DNA from: Erwinia sp. S63
GTDB taxonomy: Bacteria; Pseudomonadota; Gammaproteobacteria; Enterobacterales; Enterobacteriaceae
Assembly: GCF_016625195.1 (NCBI RefSeq)
Contig: NZ_JACVUP010000002.1
Coordinates: 406,711 to 470,710, forward strand
DNA: 64,000 nucleotides
Reading direction: 5' to 3'
Made by a program: the position numbers and the translations under genes. Shown piece by piece: positions 15,501 through 23,776 of the stretch (positions are counted from its first letter, which is position 1; the number at the start of each line of letters is the position of its first letter). The notes beneath the pieces were generated by a model. It was not told where the DNA came from. It was given only the letters and a program-made list of their open reading frames with translations, and made no database searches.

Positions 15501-16571
15501 TCATTGTTCCTCCTGCCAAATCGGTAACGCCAGCACCTGCGCACATAATGCCGTCAGCCGCTGAGCCAGCGGCGCATCCATCAACGTTTCGCTCGCCACC
15601 CAGGCACCGATTTCCTGTGCGGTGCGGTAATGTTGTGGATGTGCTGGCTGCTGGGTGACCACATGTTGTAAGTAGCGTAAGCACGTAATCGGCCCATCCT
15701 CATAGGTTGAAATGTCCGGCGTTGGCGCATCACTTAACATGGCGAGCAGCATCTCCGCACAACCTAGCAGGAGTGCATCGTCGTGCTCGCTGGCCAGTGC
15801 ATCCAGCAACTCACCGTACACAGCGCAGTTCACTGCGGTGTACTCGATCATCACGCTGTTGGCGAATCCTGTGCGCAGTAACCAACCGCGTTGCGCAGCG
15901 TTTAATGTGGTGGGCATCCGCGCCATCAGATGCACGCGGCCCCAGCCATCGACGCGTTGCATCATGGCGAACCAAACTTCCGTGTACTCCTCTGGATCGA
16001 GCATGGTTCGCAGCGCGACCACCGCATAAAGTGTGAGTTCGTCATGCTGCGCCAGCACCTGCAATATCTTCATGGTGCGCTGCTGTGAGAACCACGCGGT
16101 CATTGCCATAGCAAACTTCACCACGTTCTGATCCGGGCTGGAGGTCACCAGCCAGAGCACCAGCGGATAGAGCTGAACCGCGCTCAAATTCGCCTGCGGA
16201 ATAGCCTCCATTAGTGCATCGATGTAGTACAACGGCGACTGCTGATTGATCAGCCGATATAGCGCGCGCATATTTTTCTTACCCGGCTTTGCCAGTACCC
16301 GTTGTAACGCAGCGAGGATGGCGGGGGCATCCTCCTTAGCCGGGCTGATGCCGATGTGGTAAATCAGCGTGCCTTCGCAGGCACCCGGCGCCCAGTGCAA
16401 TTCAGCGTTCTCTGCTAACGGCTGTGCTGGCAGCACGGTGTTATCCCAGGGCAACGGCTGCGCGGTGTCATAGCTCGGTGCCAGAAGGGTATACAGGGCG
16501 CGCTGCCGGGTTTTCCATACCACGGGGAACGCAGAAGCCAGTCCTAATGAATGCATCAGTGCGCGCATCAT
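15501..16571 (-). CDS. Uncharacterised helical protein, second gene of the RtcR-linked operon
   Basis: 356 residues, almost entirely predicted helical and rich in Ala/Leu, with repeated helix pairs (VKFAMAMTAWFSQQRTMKIL, ELTLYAVVALRTMLDPEEYT). That suggests a HEAT-like helical scaffold, though no family is recognised. There is no signal peptide or membrane span. Its ATG overlaps the TGA of the nucleotidyltransferase gene (ATGA, 16568-16571) behind an AAGGAGG, so the two are translationally coupled. Presumed role alongside the nucleotidyltransferase in a response to RNA damage is inference from the RtcR context. Confidence 0.75.
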   Translation of the reverse strand: MMRALMHSLGLASAFPVVWKTRQRALYTLLAPSYDTAQPLPWDNTVLPAQPLAENAELHWAPGACEGTLIYHIGISPAKEDAPAILAALQRVLAKPGKKNMRALYRLINQQSPLYYIDALMEAIPQANLSAVQLYPLVLWLVTSSPDQNVVKFAMAMTAWFSQQRTMKILQVLAQHDELTLYAVVALRTMLDPEEYTEVWFAMMQRVDGWGRVHLMARMPTTLNAAQRGWLLRTGFANSVMIEYTAVNCAVYGELLDALASEHDDALLLGCAEMLLAMLSDAPTPDISTYEDGPITCLRYLQHVVTQQPAHPQHYRTAQEIGAWVASETLMDAPLAQRLTALCAQVLALPIWQEEQ

Positions 16572-17386
16572 ATCGCCTCCTTTATATTGAAATCGGCCAT
16601 CACGGTGTCGAATAACAGGGCATCCAGCAGTGCGCTGTCTCGCTTGCTGTGCGCCAGTGGCAGCGCCTCTGTCGGGCGAGCCAGTTCGGCACTGATAAAG
16701 GCGTGCAGTAACGGCCGTCGCGGACCGTACTCCGCCTCCCCGGCGCGCTGCTTCACCGCCAGCAATTCAGCGATATCGCGCAGCAGGGGGCCATCCTGCA
16801 CTGTGCCGTGCAGCAATTGGTCAAAACGCATGGGTGGCGCACCTTTCCCCGCCTCGATCCAGCGAACGGCCAGCAAGGGTCGCAGCACGTAGAAGTACTT
16901 CTTCAGCCACACCTCATAGTCCTGCAGATACTGGCGGAAGTTCTTTTGCGCCATGGACAGGTAATGCCAGCGCGCGCTTTCTGCCGAGAAGAAGCGACCG
17001 CTCAACGCATTCAGTTGCGCCATGATGCCGTCGTGCTGGCGATACACGATGGGCGAATCAAGCCAGTCGATCAGCGTTGGGTTGGCGCGTTTTAATAAGC
17101 CCAATGCTTTACGCCACTCCCAGCCACACACATCCAGCTCGGCATCGATGGGTTTTTCGATCACATCGCGTGGCGACTCGACCCGCAAATACCACTCGGG
17201 TTGATGGACATAGAGAAAACGAACATCGTAATCACTGTCAGGGGAGGCAAACCCCCAGCCGCGACTGCCGGATTCGCAGGCAAAGAGAACACGGACGTCA
17301 TGTTCAGCTTCTATCTGCTGTAACACAGTGCAGACACGTTCACGCATAACGGCATCGACGCCATGAACCCCTGTGGTTATTTTCAT
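16568..17386 (-). CDS. Polymerase-beta-type nucleotidyltransferase (COG3541-like), RtcR-linked
   Basis: 272 residues. The nucleotidyltransferase signature GSRGWGFASPDSDYD is at residues 40-54 (GS, then D52-Y-D54 metal ligands), and D81/D85 in DAELDVCGWEW supply a third carboxylate. It thus retains the active site of a minimal Pol-beta fold enzyme, which would add nucleotides to RNA or another acceptor; the acceptor is unknown. First gene after a sigma-54 promoter that is divergent from rtcR, so RtcR is the likely activator. AAGGA lies eight bases upstream of the ATG. Confidence 0.85.
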   Translation of the reverse strand: MKITTGVHGVDAVMRERVCTVLQQIEAEHDVRVLFACESGSRGWGFASPDSDYDVRFLYVHQPEWYLRVESPRDVIEKPIDAELDVCGWEWRKALGLLKRANPTLIDWLDSPIVYRQHDGIMAQLNALSGRFFSAESARWHYLSMAQKNFRQYLQDYEVWLKKYFYVLRPLLAVRWIEAGKGAPPMRFDQLLHGTVQDGPLLRDIAELLAVKQRAGEAEYGPRRPLLHAFISAELARPTEALPLAHSKRDSALLDALLFDTVMADFNIKEAI

Positions 17387-17425
17387 CTCATCTTTCCTTT
17401 TAAAATCCTTAAGTAATAAAGAGAT

Positions 17426-17442
17426 AGCGAATAACGTGCCAA
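17426..17442 (-). promoter_or_regulatory. Sigma-54 promoter of the nucleotidyltransferase operon
   Basis: On the minus strand TTGGCACG-TTAT-TCGCT: perfect -24 element, one mismatch in the -12 element, and exact GG-N10-GC spacing. The predicted transcript start near 17415 leaves a leader of about 30 bases. It needs a sigma-54 activator, and RtcR is encoded divergently. Confidence 0.88.
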
Positions 17443-17450
17443 AAAATACA

Positions 17451-17512
17451 AAATGTCAGATTTTCAGTTAACCATCTGATTTATAGTTGTTAATTATTGT
17501 GGTGTGACATTT
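17451..17512. promoter_or_regulatory. Candidate RtcR upstream activator site (inverted AAATGTCA half-sites)
   Basis: AAATGTCA (17451-17458) and TGACATTT (17505-17512) form inverted half-sites in the divergent region, 9 and 63 bp upstream of the sigma-54 -24 element. The longer match is TCTGACATTT versus TGTGACATTT. Assignment to RtcR is inference. Confidence 0.45.
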
Positions 17513-17577
17513 CTGATAGCCAATGGAGGAGAAGTTTTTTATTCTTTAGGATAGGATTTTATCTTAGAGGATAAAGC

Positions 17578-19152
17578 GTGAAGCGACGGGTCGTGATAGG
17601 TGTTTTAGGCACCCAGCTGGATAGACGTGGCAAGAGACAAAATCGCTGGAGTAAATGGCGGCCAAGTGTGGCGCTGTGCCAGCATGCCGATTTGCCTGTG
17701 GATCGGTTTGAGGTACTGCACCAGCCGCTGAATCGCGGCATGGTGGAACAACTGACTGAAGATATCGCGCACATTTCTCCCCAGACCCAGGTGGTGCCTC
17801 ATCAAATCAGCCTTGACGATCCCTGGGATTTTGAAGAGGTGTATGGTGCTTTTCTCGATTTTGCCTGCAATTATCCCTTCGATACTGAAAATGAAGAGTA
17901 TCTGGTTCACATCACCACCGGTTCACACGTTGCCCAGATATGCTGGTTCCTGTTAACCGAGGCACGCTTTCTGCCTGCTAGTCTGCTACAGACTGGACCG
18001 GGGCCGAAGGAGGAGAAATCCCCTCAGGGCGTTTACTCGATTATTGATTTGGACTTAAGTCGCTATACCACGCTGACCAGTCGTTTTCAGCACGAACGAC
18101 AGAACTCCGTGTCGTTCCTGAAATCAGGCATTGAAACGCGCAGTGCCATTTTTAACGCGCTGATTGAACAAATTGAGCGGGTGGCGCAGCGCTCTGATGC
18201 ACCAATGCTGCTTACCGGGCCGACGGGTGCGGGAAAATCCTTCCTCGCTGAGCGCATCTATCAATTGCGCCTCTCGCGTCATCAGGTGAAGGGAAAGTTT
18301 GTCGCGGTCAATTGCGCGACGCTGCGCGGTGATAACGCCATGTCAACGCTGTTTGGTCACGTTAAAGGGGCCTTTACGGGAGCGTTGACGGCACGCAGCG
18401 GGTTATTGCGTGAAGCGGATGGCGGCATCCTGTTTCTTGATGAGGTTGCTGAACTGGGTCTGGATGAACAGGCGATGTTATTACGCGCCATCGAAGAGAA
18501 ACGCTTTTTCCCGTTTGGAGCCGATCGTGAAGTGAGTAGTGATTTCCAGCTTATTGCAGGTACACACCGTGACATGCGCCAATGGGTAAAAGAGGGACGC
18601 TTCAGGGAAGACCTCTACGCACGTATCAATATGTGGACCTTCCAGCTACCGGGATTGGCAGAGCGTCGTGAGGATATCGAACCGAATATCGACTATGAAT
18701 TGCAGCGATTTGTGCGCACGCGTCAGCATCAGGTGCGGTTTGATAAAGAGGCGCGTCAGCATTATGTGGCTTTTGCTACCTCACATGAAGCAGCATGGCA
18801 CGGTAACTTTCGTGAACTGGGCGCCAGCGTGATGCGAATGGCAACGCTGGCTGAAGACGGGCGTATTTCGCTGACGCTGGTGGACGAGGAGATCGTGCGA
18901 CTACGTGCAAACTGGCAGAGTGAGCGAGTATCCTCGCCGTTACTGCCGATTGTGGGTGATATTGATCTCTTCGATCAAAAACAACTCGAAACCGTGCTGG
19001 AAGTCTGCCAACACACCTCAACATTATCTGAAGCGGGACGACATTTATTTTCGGTCTCACGGCAGCATAAAAAGCAGCCGAATGATGCCGACCGCTTACG
19101 TAAATACCTTATGCGCTTCGGACTGAGTTGGGAAGATATCCAGAAAAAGTGA
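17578..19152 (+). CDS. rtcR: RtcR, sigma-54-dependent activator with CARF sensor domain
   Basis: 524 residues. Residues 1-180 form the RtcR CARF-like sensor (VIGVLGTQLDRRG; LVHITTGSHVAQICWFLL around 109-126), thought to bind an RNA-derived signal. The AAA+ domain follows: Walker A GPTGAGKS at 214-221, sigma-54 contact loop GAFTGA at 264-269, Walker B ILFLDE at 284-289. A C-terminal winged HTH ends the protein (LSEAGRHLFSVSRQ). In E. coli RtcR activates rtcBA RNA repair genes. Here the divergent sigma-54 operon encodes a nucleotidyltransferase and a helical protein instead. The start at 17578 gives the expected MKRRVVIGVLGTQ N-terminus. Confidence 0.95.
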   Translation: MKRRVVIGVLGTQLDRRGKRQNRWSKWRPSVALCQHADLPVDRFEVLHQPLNRGMVEQLTEDIAHISPQTQVVPHQISLDDPWDFEEVYGAFLDFACNYPFDTENEEYLVHITTGSHVAQICWFLLTEARFLPASLLQTGPGPKEEKSPQGVYSIIDLDLSRYTTLTSRFQHERQNSVSFLKSGIETRSAIFNALIEQIERVAQRSDAPMLLTGPTGAGKSFLAERIYQLRLSRHQVKGKFVAVNCATLRGDNAMSTLFGHVKGAFTGALTARSGLLREADGGILFLDEVAELGLDEQAMLLRAIEEKRFFPFGADREVSSDFQLIAGTHRDMRQWVKEGRFREDLYARINMWTFQLPGLAERREDIEPNIDYELQRFVRTRQHQVRFDKEARQHYVAFATSHEAAWHGNFRELGASVMRMATLAEDGRISLTLVDEEIVRLRANWQSERVSSPLLPIVGDIDLFDQKQLETVLEVCQHTSTLSEAGRHLFSVSRQHKKQPNDADRLRKYLMRFGLSWEDIQKK

Positions 19153-19410
19153 AAGCCGTTGTTTGCGGCGTTGAGCGGAAATTTCCTCTGGGATGACTTC
19201 GTATCGCTGGAATCATGCAAGCACGCTGCGCTTTTAATTGTCACCAAACCTGAAGCATTTTTTCGCCTGGCCTCTACGTTCGGTTTAATTAAAACATTAA
19301 TTAAATCAATGAAGAGTCAATCCAGGAATAGACTGTTTTTGCTTCAGGATGCTGTAAATTACGCGGCGATTTTGCTTTAATTAACCGACGTAGCAAGATG
19401 AGAGGACAGC
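19153..19410. other. Intergenic region between rtcR and a small hypothetical gene
   Basis: 258 bp. No conserved gene, and no convincing terminator or RNA element was seen. Confidence 0.4.
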
Positions 19411-19671
19411 ATGACAAAAGCCTATATAACAAAATATGCATTAACCCGGGGCATCTACATCGCAGAAGGCGAACTCAAAAATGATGGCGAGGTATTCGTC
19501 CAGCGCCGCGATCGTGAGTACAACTTTGAGCAGTTTTTTAAGAAAAAAGAGTTTCAGTTAACCGAAGAAGAAGCGCTGGCGCGTGCAGATAAAATGCGTG
19601 CGGTGCAACTTAAAAAGCTGGCGAAGGAATATCAAAAACTCAGTGAGCTGGAATTCACGATTAAACCGTGA
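19411..19671 (+). CDS. Hypothetical protein (86 aa)
   Basis: Charged soluble protein with a basic C-terminal helix (EEEALARADKMRAVQLKKLA). ATG is preceded by GAGGA. I do not recognise the family. It stands alone, with a terminator-like hairpin about 140 bp downstream. Confidence 0.65.
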   Translation: MTKAYITKYALTRGIYIAEGELKNDGEVFVQRRDREYNFEQFFKKKEFQLTEEEALARADKMRAVQLKKLAKEYQKLSELEFTIKP

Positions 19672-19984
19672 TCCAGATCGAATATGAAAATGCTAATTCA
19701 TTGATTATTAATGGTTCCATTATTGAAGTGGCTATCTGAAAGCAATGCGTTAAGATTTCGAAAAAATAATGAAATCCCATTTCAATATCTGTTCCAGAGT
19801 GATGTTAAAACGCCGCCCGCGGGCGGTTTTTTTAATTGGCTCAGCGCGTGAAAATCGCGCGCTATTGTTGAAATACAGCTCGAAAGCGTAACAATAGCGA
19901 AGCGGCGAAAGGTATTGCCGATTATGTTAATTCGATGACTTAGGTTACTGTAATATTACGGACCAATAATAAGCAGAGGTTCGC
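19672..19984. other. Intergenic stretch with terminator and a second hairpin
   Basis: 313 bp. It contains the terminator at 19813-19833 and a second GC-rich hairpin (AGCGCG...CGCGCT, about 19843-19863). No ORF is supported. Confidence 0.45.
19813..19833 (+). terminator. Rho-independent terminator
   Basis: CCGCCC-GC-GGGCGG stem-loop followed directly by seven T residues. Probably ends the transcript of the 86-residue protein gene. Confidence 0.7.
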
Positions 19985-20296
19985 GTGCGCGAGAACGACA
20001 TTGATATCCATTATTACGCCACCGAAATCCGGAAATTAGCAGCATCGCATCAGGCGGGAGAAGCACTGAGTGACGTAAAATCCAGAGTGGATAGCCTCAT
20101 TCAGCAAATGAAAGAGTCACTCGGCAGTGACAAAGCCTGGCAGGCGAAGAATTGGGAGGCGCTGTTGGATCAGTTGAATATCTATTTGACTAATAAGGTT
20201 GATCCGAAGTGGATGACGGTGATCTCTCATGCCAAATTCCGCATTAAAAGCCGCAGACAGACCGCCATCTATTCACGAAAACACTTCAAACAATAA
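19985..20296 (+). CDS. Hypothetical protein (103 aa)
   Basis: GTG start with AGAGG five bases upstream. The N-terminal two thirds look helical (SDVKSRVDSLIQQMKESLGS), and the C-terminus is very basic (AKFRIKSRRQTAIYSRKHFK), which might contact nucleic acid. No family recognised; no partner gene evident. Confidence 0.6.
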   Translation: MRENDIDIHYYATEIRKLAASHQAGEALSDVKSRVDSLIQQMKESLGSDKAWQAKNWEALLDQLNIYLTNKVDPKWMTVISHAKFRIKSRRQTAIYSRKHFKQ

Positions 20297-20300
20297 GGCT

Positions 20301-20324
20301 TTTGCCGCCCGGTCGGGCGGCAAA
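20301..20324. terminator. Hairpin between convergent genes
   Basis: Perfect 10-bp stem TTTGCCGCCC / GGGCGGCAAA with loop GGTC, four bases from the yeiH stop. No long T run on either strand, so terminator activity is likely but weak. Confidence 0.5.
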
Positions 20325-20328
20325 TAAG

Positions 20329-21387
20329 TTATCCAAGCCAATGATGGATAGCGAGATTAATCGCGCCGCCACCGACAATCAGCCAGATAAATAACATCAA
20401 TCCTAACAGCAGCGGACGAAGACCGGCTCGCTTCAGCTGACTGATATGGGTGGTGAGCCCCAAAGCTGCCATCGCCATGGCCAGTAACACGTTATCCAGT
20501 TGATTAATCACCGCAATCGCCGAGGCGGGAATGAGGTGCATTGAGTTAAACAGCGCCACCAGAATGAACGCCAGCGCAAACCACGGGAAGGTGATGCGTT
20601 GTTTCTCGCCGCTGGTGGTCGGTGAACTGCGACGCACCATCACGCCAATCACCACCAGGAACGGTGCCAGCATCATTACGCGCAGCATTTTGGCGATCAC
20701 TGCCGCATTCTCTGTTTCCGGGCTGATGGCATGGCCGGCCGCCACCACCTGCGCCACTTCATGCATGGTTGAACCGGTGTAAATACCAAACTCGCTCAGG
20801 CTCAGGCCCGGTAGTAAAGGTGAAACGCTATGCCAGATCAGCGGATAAAGGAAAATCGCCAGCGTACCGAAAATCACCACGGTAGCGACCGCCACCGCCA
20901 CTTTGGACGATTCCGCTTTGATTACCGGTTCAGTCGCCAGCACGGCGGCGGCACCACAAATACTGCTGCCTGCACCAATCAACCACGCGGTTTCACGATC
21001 CAATTTCAGGATTTTGCGTCCCAGCCAGCAGGCGAGGGTAAAGGTGCTGGTCAGCATCAGCACATCGATTACCACACCGCTGACGCCGACATCCAGCACC
21101 TGCTGGAAGGTGAGACGGAAACCGTAAAGGATAATGCCGAGGCGCAGCAGTTTCTGTTTAGCGAACTGCACGCCCGCATCGCACTGGCCATGCACCGTCG
21201 GGTAGAGCGTATTTCCGAGTATGATCCCGCCGATGATCGCCAGCGTCAGAGCGCCTAACCCCAGTTGTGCCACCGACGGTAAATTGCCGAGCCATGCGGT
21301 CGCCAGCGCAATCACCGCCGTAAGCAGCAAACCGGGCGCGAAATGCGCCATGCCGTGTGAGTGTTTGTGTAGAGAGATATCAGCCAT
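20329..21387 (-). CDS. yeiH: YeiH-family (UPF0324) putative anion exporter
   Basis: 352-residue inner-membrane protein with about ten hydrophobic helices. Signature blocks of the family are visible: LGIILYGFRLTFQQVLDVG, WLIGAGSSICGAAAVLATEP and the TGSTMHEVAQVVAAG helix. Relatives are annotated as sulfate or sulfite-type exporters, but substrate evidence is thin. The LysR gene (yeiE) beside yeiH in E. coli is not present here. Confidence 0.85.
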   Translation of the reverse strand: MADISLHKHSHGMAHFAPGLLLTAVIALATAWLGNLPSVAQLGLGALTLAIIGGIILGNTLYPTVHGQCDAGVQFAKQKLLRLGIILYGFRLTFQQVLDVGVSGVVIDVLMLTSTFTLACWLGRKILKLDRETAWLIGAGSSICGAAAVLATEPVIKAESSKVAVAVATVVIFGTLAIFLYPLIWHSVSPLLPGLSLSEFGIYTGSTMHEVAQVVAAGHAISPETENAAVIAKMLRVMMLAPFLVVIGVMVRRSSPTTSGEKQRITFPWFALAFILVALFNSMHLIPASAIAVINQLDNVLLAMAMAALGLTTHISQLKRAGLRPLLLGLMLFIWLIVGGGAINLAIHHWLG

Positions 21388-21545
21388 AACGCCTCCTGTG
21401 TTGCCGTTATGATGCGGAGAGAAGGCTTGAAAGAAAAACTGATTATATCGTTAGAACAAATCTGAATAAGTGGTAAGGACGGGGATGAACGCGGATAAAG
21501 TAGGAGAGGGCGCGGCGAAATCAGTGTTCGCGACGCCTTAACGGG

Positions 21546-22058
21546 TTAAATCACCATACCCAGAATTTGCAGCGTGCTCTGCTGTGAGGCGGTGACAAAC
21601 GGGATATCTTTGATGTGCTGCATGCCAAAGGCTTCCCAGAACTTTCGCGCACGCACGTTTTCAGCCATCACTTCCAGCCACATGTAACCTTCCTGCTTCT
21701 CACGGGCTTCATTGATGATGCTTTGAAACATGATTTTGCCGAAGTTCTTACCGGTCTGATCGGGATTCAGGTAGAGCTTATTCAGCATGGCGCCGGTCAT
21801 GCCGGAATCAGGCACTGGCGTATTCCAGGTGACTTTGGCAAAACCGACTGGGTGATCGGTTTCGGCGATCAGCCAGCTCTCGTTTTCTGCCGCGAGGCTG
21901 CTCTGCAGCACCGTCAAACCGTATTCTTTATCGATAAACGCATCCATCTCGTCGGTGGAAACCCACATATGTTTGAAATGCGCGCTGTAGGTCATGCGTC
22001 CCAGTTGGTGAAGCAGTTCCGCGTCCTCGGCCTGAGCCTTGCGTATGGTGAAATTCAT
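21546..22058 (-). CDS. GNAT-family N-acetyltransferase
   Basis: 170 residues from ATG 22058 (AGGA eight bases upstream; an upstream in-frame ATG at 22112 lacks support). GNAT features: N-terminal MNFTIRKAQAEDAELLHQLG, the acetyl-CoA loop LYLNPDQTGKNFGKIMFQSI (a variant of Q/RxxGxG/A), and C-terminal VMAENVRARKFWEAFGMQHI. The acceptor is unknown. Confidence 0.85.
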   Translation of the reverse strand: MNFTIRKAQAEDAELLHQLGRMTYSAHFKHMWVSTDEMDAFIDKEYGLTVLQSSLAAENESWLIAETDHPVGFAKVTWNTPVPDSGMTGAMLNKLYLNPDQTGKNFGKIMFQSIINEAREKQEGYMWLEVMAENVRARKFWEAFGMQHIKDIPFVTASQQSTLQILGMVI

Positions 22059-22154
22059 ATCTGATGTCCTGTTATCCATCCCTGTTGATGTTCGTGCAGC
22101 CGAACGTTCCATCGCTGACTTTTCAGCAGGTTACTCTAAAAGGGAGGGGGGTAT

Positions 22155-22448
22155 TCACGATCCTAAACGCAGGGTTTCGGCGCGCTTGGCAGTGTCATAA
22201 ACGTATTGCAGCATCGGCTCTAAATCGGCATCCGGCCCGGAGCTGATAATTTTGCCACGCAGCCACTCGATTTCGCTGGTGATGTCGGGGTGGAAAATGG
22301 TGTTGTTCTGCGCGTTGCGCAGCCATTTCAGCAGAAAGTTATTCTTGCCGCGCACGCCAGCGGGTTTGCGCGTTTTTGCATTGATCTTCAGTGCGACCAG
22401 AATGCAGTAATAGAAGTGAACACGCTGACTGTAGCTCTGGGGGATCAT
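22155..22448 (-). CDS. Hypothetical protein (97 aa)
   Basis: Soluble protein of unknown family (SYSQRVHFYYCILVALKINA; C-terminus LEPMLQYVYDTAKRAETLRL). The clean frame and position between genes make it a plausible real gene, with no motif to assign function. Confidence 0.55.
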   Translation of the reverse strand: MIPQSYSQRVHFYYCILVALKINAKTRKPAGVRGKNNFLLKWLRNAQNNTIFHPDITSEIEWLRGKIISSGPDADLEPMLQYVYDTAKRAETLRLGS

Positions 22449-22987
22449 CGGCTGTTACCCACCATGACATCGCTAAAGTGTGAACTTGATCGGATTTTCA
22501 TCGTCCTGAATGCCTGCCTGAAAGCGCCATTTGGCGCAGATATGGGCCTTTTTCGGCCTTTTTTCCGCCTTAAATTGCACGGTAACCGCACCATAAGCCA
22601 ATCGGCGGCGCGGATGCAAGTAAGGAAAATCTGGTAAATGAGCTGTCATCAGGGAAAGGCCGTCAGGCAAAATTCAACGTCGGTAAAAAGCGAAGCGTAA
22701 TAAAAGGAAAGGGTGCGATTTTTTGAGGTCACAAACACCTAAAACCGGCACTTTTCTCATACAAAAACCCGCTGTGCCTGGCAAAACTGTGATCTCCGTC
22801 TACACTTAACGCTGACGATGTTCGCAGTCAGGTTGCTGTGTTGGCAATAAAGTTGTGAGTTTGTGGAGAGTTACCTATCGTAGTCCCCCGTTTTTGGCCC
22901 AACCTCCTCGCCTCAGTCCAGACATTGGATTAAAACACCCAGCCTGACTTCGAACATCCTGTTATAGCCCAATGAACAGGAGGAGAC
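22449..22987. other. Long leader/promoter region upstream of otsB
   Basis: 539 bp. The only strong element is the sigma-S-type -10 at 22799-22809. The remainder holds short overlapping ORFs without start signals. Confidence 0.5.
22799..22809 (+). promoter_or_regulatory. Sigma-S-type -10 element for otsBA
   Basis: TCTACACTTAA matches the RpoS extended -10 consensus KCTAYRCTTAA at every position, about 180 bp upstream of otsB. otsBA is a known RpoS-dependent osmotic/stationary-phase operon in E. coli. Confidence 0.7.
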
Positions 22988-23776
22988 GTGACCCCTGCGG
23001 TTAATCAGAACAGCACCTTGCCGTCACTCAGCGGCGGTCTTTATGCCTTCTTTTTTGATGTCGACGGCACGCTAGCGACCATTGAATCGCAACCCGAGTC
23101 GGTTTCCATCCCCGCATCGGTGCGCCAGCATCTGCAGCAAATCTCCAATCTGAGCCATGGTGCCCTGGCATTAGTCTCGGGCCGTCCGATTGCGCAACTG
23201 GACGCGTTGGTTGCGCCACTGGAAGCGCCCGCTGCTGGCGTGCATGGTGCGGAGCGCCGTGACGCCAGTGGGCGCGTGCATCGGCACTCGCTGCCTGGCG
23301 ACATTGCGCAAACGCTGCAAACTGAACTGCAGCAAACCCTCGACCAATGGCCAGGCACCCTGCTGGAAGTGAAAGGTATGGCGTTTGCACTGCACTATCG
23401 CAACGCGCCCGAGTACGAAAAATCCATCATGCAACTGGCGGAAGACGCCGTGACGCGTTTTCCTGCGCTGGCGCTACAGCCGGGCAAGTGCGTGGTGGAG
23501 CTAAAACCGCAGGGCATCGATAAAGGTGCGGCGGTACGTGAATTTATGCAAGAAGCCCCCTTTATTGGCCGCATTCCGGTCTTCGTGGGCGACGATCTGA
23601 CCGATGAAAAAGGATTTCTCGCCGTTAACGCCATGCAGGGCATTTCAGTCAAGGTCGGAGAAGGCGCCAGCCATGCGCGCTACCGTCTCGACAGCGTTGA
23701 CGCGGTATGGCACTGGCTGGCGCAACTATTATTACAACTAGAACATGACATCGTCGGTAAGGAGTCAAGGTTATGA
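22988..23776 (+). CDS. otsB: Trehalose-6-phosphate phosphatase OtsB
   Basis: 262-residue HAD-family enzyme that dephosphorylates trehalose-6-phosphate to trehalose. HAD motif I FFDVDGTLA is near residues 23-31, LVSGRP is motif II, and VFVGDDLTDEKGF is the metal-binding motif. GTG start with AGGAGG just upstream. The stop overlaps the otsA start (ATGA), so the genes are coupled. Confidence 0.95.
   Translation: MTPAVNQNSTLPSLSGGLYAFFFDVDGTLATIESQPESVSIPASVRQHLQQISNLSHGALALVSGRPIAQLDALVAPLEAPAAGVHGAERRDASGRVHRHSLPGDIAQTLQTELQQTLDQWPGTLLEVKGMAFALHYRNAPEYEKSIMQLAEDAVTRFPALALQPGKCVVELKPQGIDKGAAVREFMQEAPFIGRIPVFVGDDLTDEKGFLAVNAMQGISVKVGEGASHARYRLDSVDAVWHWLAQLLLQLEHDIVGKESRL

Noticed and set aside
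23028..23434. Minus-strand ORFs within otsB
   Set aside because: Antisense shadows of a well-supported gene.
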